From contig NZ_CP107928.1 of assembly GCF_036030735.1 (NCBI RefSeq), forward strand, positions 7,254,001 to 7,318,000: a stretch of DNA of 64,000 nucleotides, read 5' to 3'. The notes under the pieces are model-generated. The model saw only the letters and a list, made by a program, of their open reading frames with translations, was not told the origin of the DNA and did no database searches. Each line of letters starts with the position of its first letter. Within the stretch, counting starts at the first letter, position 1. Positions 62,841 to 64,000 of the stretch are shown piece after piece. The translations under genes and the position numbers were made by a program. Source of the stretch: Streptomyces sp. NBC_00425 (GTDB taxonomy: Bacteria; Actinomycetota; Actinomycetes; Streptomycetales; Streptomycetaceae).

Positions 62841-63947
62841 ATGATCGAAACGCCGTCCTTGGTGGACCAGTACTGCCACGGCGTCCTGCGAACGGAGCTG
62901 GGTCTCGGCACCTTCGAGGCCCAGCTGGCTCTGTCCTCGGGCCCGCCGGCCCCCGGCACGACACTGTTCGACACTCAGACGGGGTTCGCGGTGCGCCGCT
63001 GGTGCCCCCCGCTGCTCGGCCTGGAACCGCACGCGCCGCCCGCGCGCTACCTCGCCCGGCGTCGTGAACTCGGCGCACTGGAGGCGGGCCGCCGGCTGCT
63101 GCGCGGCAGCGGCATCACGACGTACCTGGTCGACACGGGCCTGCCGGGCGATCTCACCGGACCGGGCGAGCTGGCCTCCACGGGCGCCGCCGAGGCCCGC
63201 GAGATCGTGCGTCTGGAACTTCTCGCCGAGCAGGTCGCCGACACCTCCGGCACCGTCGAGTCCTTCCTGGCGAATCTCGCCGAGGCGGTCCACGGTGCCG
63301 CCGCGAACGCCGTGGCGTTCACCTCCGTCGCGGGCCTGCGGCACGGCCTCGCGCTCGCGCCCGAGCCGCCGGGACCGGGGGAGGTGCGCGGCGCGGCGGG
63401 CCGCTGGCTGGCCGCGCGCAGGGTCGGCGGCGAGCTGAGCGACCCGGTGCTGCTGCGGCATCTGCTGTGGAGTGCCGTCGCCTCCGAACTCCCCCTGCAA
63501 CTGCACGCGGGCCTCGGGGCGCCGGGCGCGCGGATCGACCGCACCGACCCCGTCCTGCTCACCGACTTCGTCCGCGCCACCGCCGGCCTCGGCACCGATC
63601 TGGTCCTGCTCCACGGCTACCCCTACCACCGGCACGCCGCCCACCTCGCGGGGGTCTTCCCGCACGTGTACGCCGACTCCGGGGCCGCCCTCGTCAGGAC
63701 CGGCGCCCGCGCGGCGACCGTCCTCGCGGAGATCCTGGAGCTGGCGCCCTTCGGGAAGATCCTCTTCTCCACCGGCGCACACGGGCTGCCCGAACTGCAC
63801 GTGGTCGGGGCCCGGCTGTTCCGCGAGGCGCTGGCGCGGGTGCTGGGCGGCTGGGTCGCGGAGGGCGCCTGGTCGCCCGGGGACGCGCAGCGGGTGGCCG
63901 CACTGATCGCGGCCGGCAACGCCCGCAGGGTGTACCGACTGGGCTGA
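62841..63947 (+). CDS. Amidohydrolase-family protein
   Basis: Protein of 368 residues with the TIM-barrel layout of metal-dependent hydrolases related to the FluG N-terminal/amidohydrolase-2 group. LVDQYCHGVL opens where HxH normally stands. LPLQLHAGLG (His), LVLLHGYPYHR (His) and VYADSG (Asp), with ILFSTGAHGLPE, follow the usual ligand order. The first metal pair is reduced to a single His (QYCHG), so activity is uncertain. The ATG at 62841 is preferred because GGGAG lies six bases upstream; an in-frame GTG at 62817 would add eight residues. The substrate is unknown. Confidence 0.8.
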   Translation: MIETPSLVDQYCHGVLRTELGLGTFEAQLALSSGPPAPGTTLFDTQTGFAVRRWCPPLLGLEPHAPPARYLARRRELGALEAGRRLLRGSGITTYLVDTGLPGDLTGPGELASTGAAEAREIVRLELLAEQVADTSGTVESFLANLAEAVHGAAANAVAFTSVAGLRHGLALAPEPPGPGEVRGAAGRWLAARRVGGELSDPVLLRHLLWSAVASELPLQLHAGLGAPGARIDRTDPVLLTDFVRATAGLGTDLVLLHGYPYHRHAAHLAGVFPHVYADSGAALVRTGARAATVLAEILELAPFGKILFSTGAHGLPELHVVGARLFREALARVLGGWVAEGAWSPGDAQRVAALIAAGNARRVYRLG

Positions 63948-64000
63948 GGCGCCCGGACGGACGGCGGGCGGTCAGGCGCGCGTGCTGCCGGCCGTCGCCT

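Noticed and set aside
63972..64000. Possible 3' end of a minus-strand gene (stop at 63972-63974) entering from the right edge
   Set aside because: Only about nine codons are inside the window, too few to support a call.

Overview
The window is very GC-rich and carries whiA, mycothiol-type enzymes, OpcA, an RbpA-family protein and dense GTG starts. It is a chromosomal core region of a Streptomyces or a close relative. The gene order from uvrC-rapZ-yvcK-whiA through gap-pgk-tpiA-secG to pgi/pgl-opcA-zwf-tal-tkt and ctaB is typical of that genus. No tRNA, rRNA, CRISPR array or intact mobile element was seen.

Layout. 0-13.7 kb: a solitary GltD-type glutamate synthase subunit running off the left edge, small conserved proteins (DUF1772, DUF2293, a uridine-kinase-like protein, CBS), CorA, a methyltransferase, psuG with a PfkB kinase, a VOC protein, an MFS pump, ogt, a secreted glycerophosphodiesterase and an MHYT sensor. 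13.8-20 kb: uvrB, two TerD-family genes and terC; terC is preceded by a probable Mn2+ riboswitch. 20-27.4 kb: a Ca2+/H+ antiporter, an MHS-type transporter, an LD-carboxypeptidase, aroQ and a polar amino-acid ABC importer. 27.4-32.9 kb: an accessory patch with a broken IS630 transposase, gene fragments, a GlxA/AraC regulator with a quinone oxidoreductase, SDR-MerR and a truncated gene. 33.1-41.6 kb: an MBL hydrolase, a mycothiol-dependent isomerase-like protein, uvrA, an XRE-like regulator and uvrC. 41.6-52.2 kb: rapZ-yvcK-whiA, a large M14 peptidase, the lower glycolytic genes, secG and an RbpA-family gene. 52.5-61 kb: pgi facing a translationally coupled pentose-phosphate operon (tkt-tal-zwf-opcA-pgl). 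61.3-64 kb: ctaB, a small protein and an amidohydrolase.

How the genes work together. uvrA, uvrB, ogt and (weakly) uvrC each carry the actinobacterial LexA-independent DNA-damage promoter TTGTCRGTG-N8-TAnnnT at the same spacing. In ogt, uvrB and uvrC the motif sits so close to the start codon that the mRNA should be leaderless. A near-perfect copy also precedes the first terD gene, which suggests that the Ter stress proteins belong to the same damage regulon. terC appears to be under separate metal control through an RNA switch whose P1 strand is exactly complementary to the ribosome-binding site. A second strong RNA or DNA structure lies between secG and the RbpA-family gene: a 12-bp inverted repeat 100 bp apart, enclosing further helices. 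The central carbon genes feed each other directly: gap-pgk-tpiA for glycolysis, pgi at the branch point, and zwf/opcA/pgl/tal/tkt for NADPH and pentoses.
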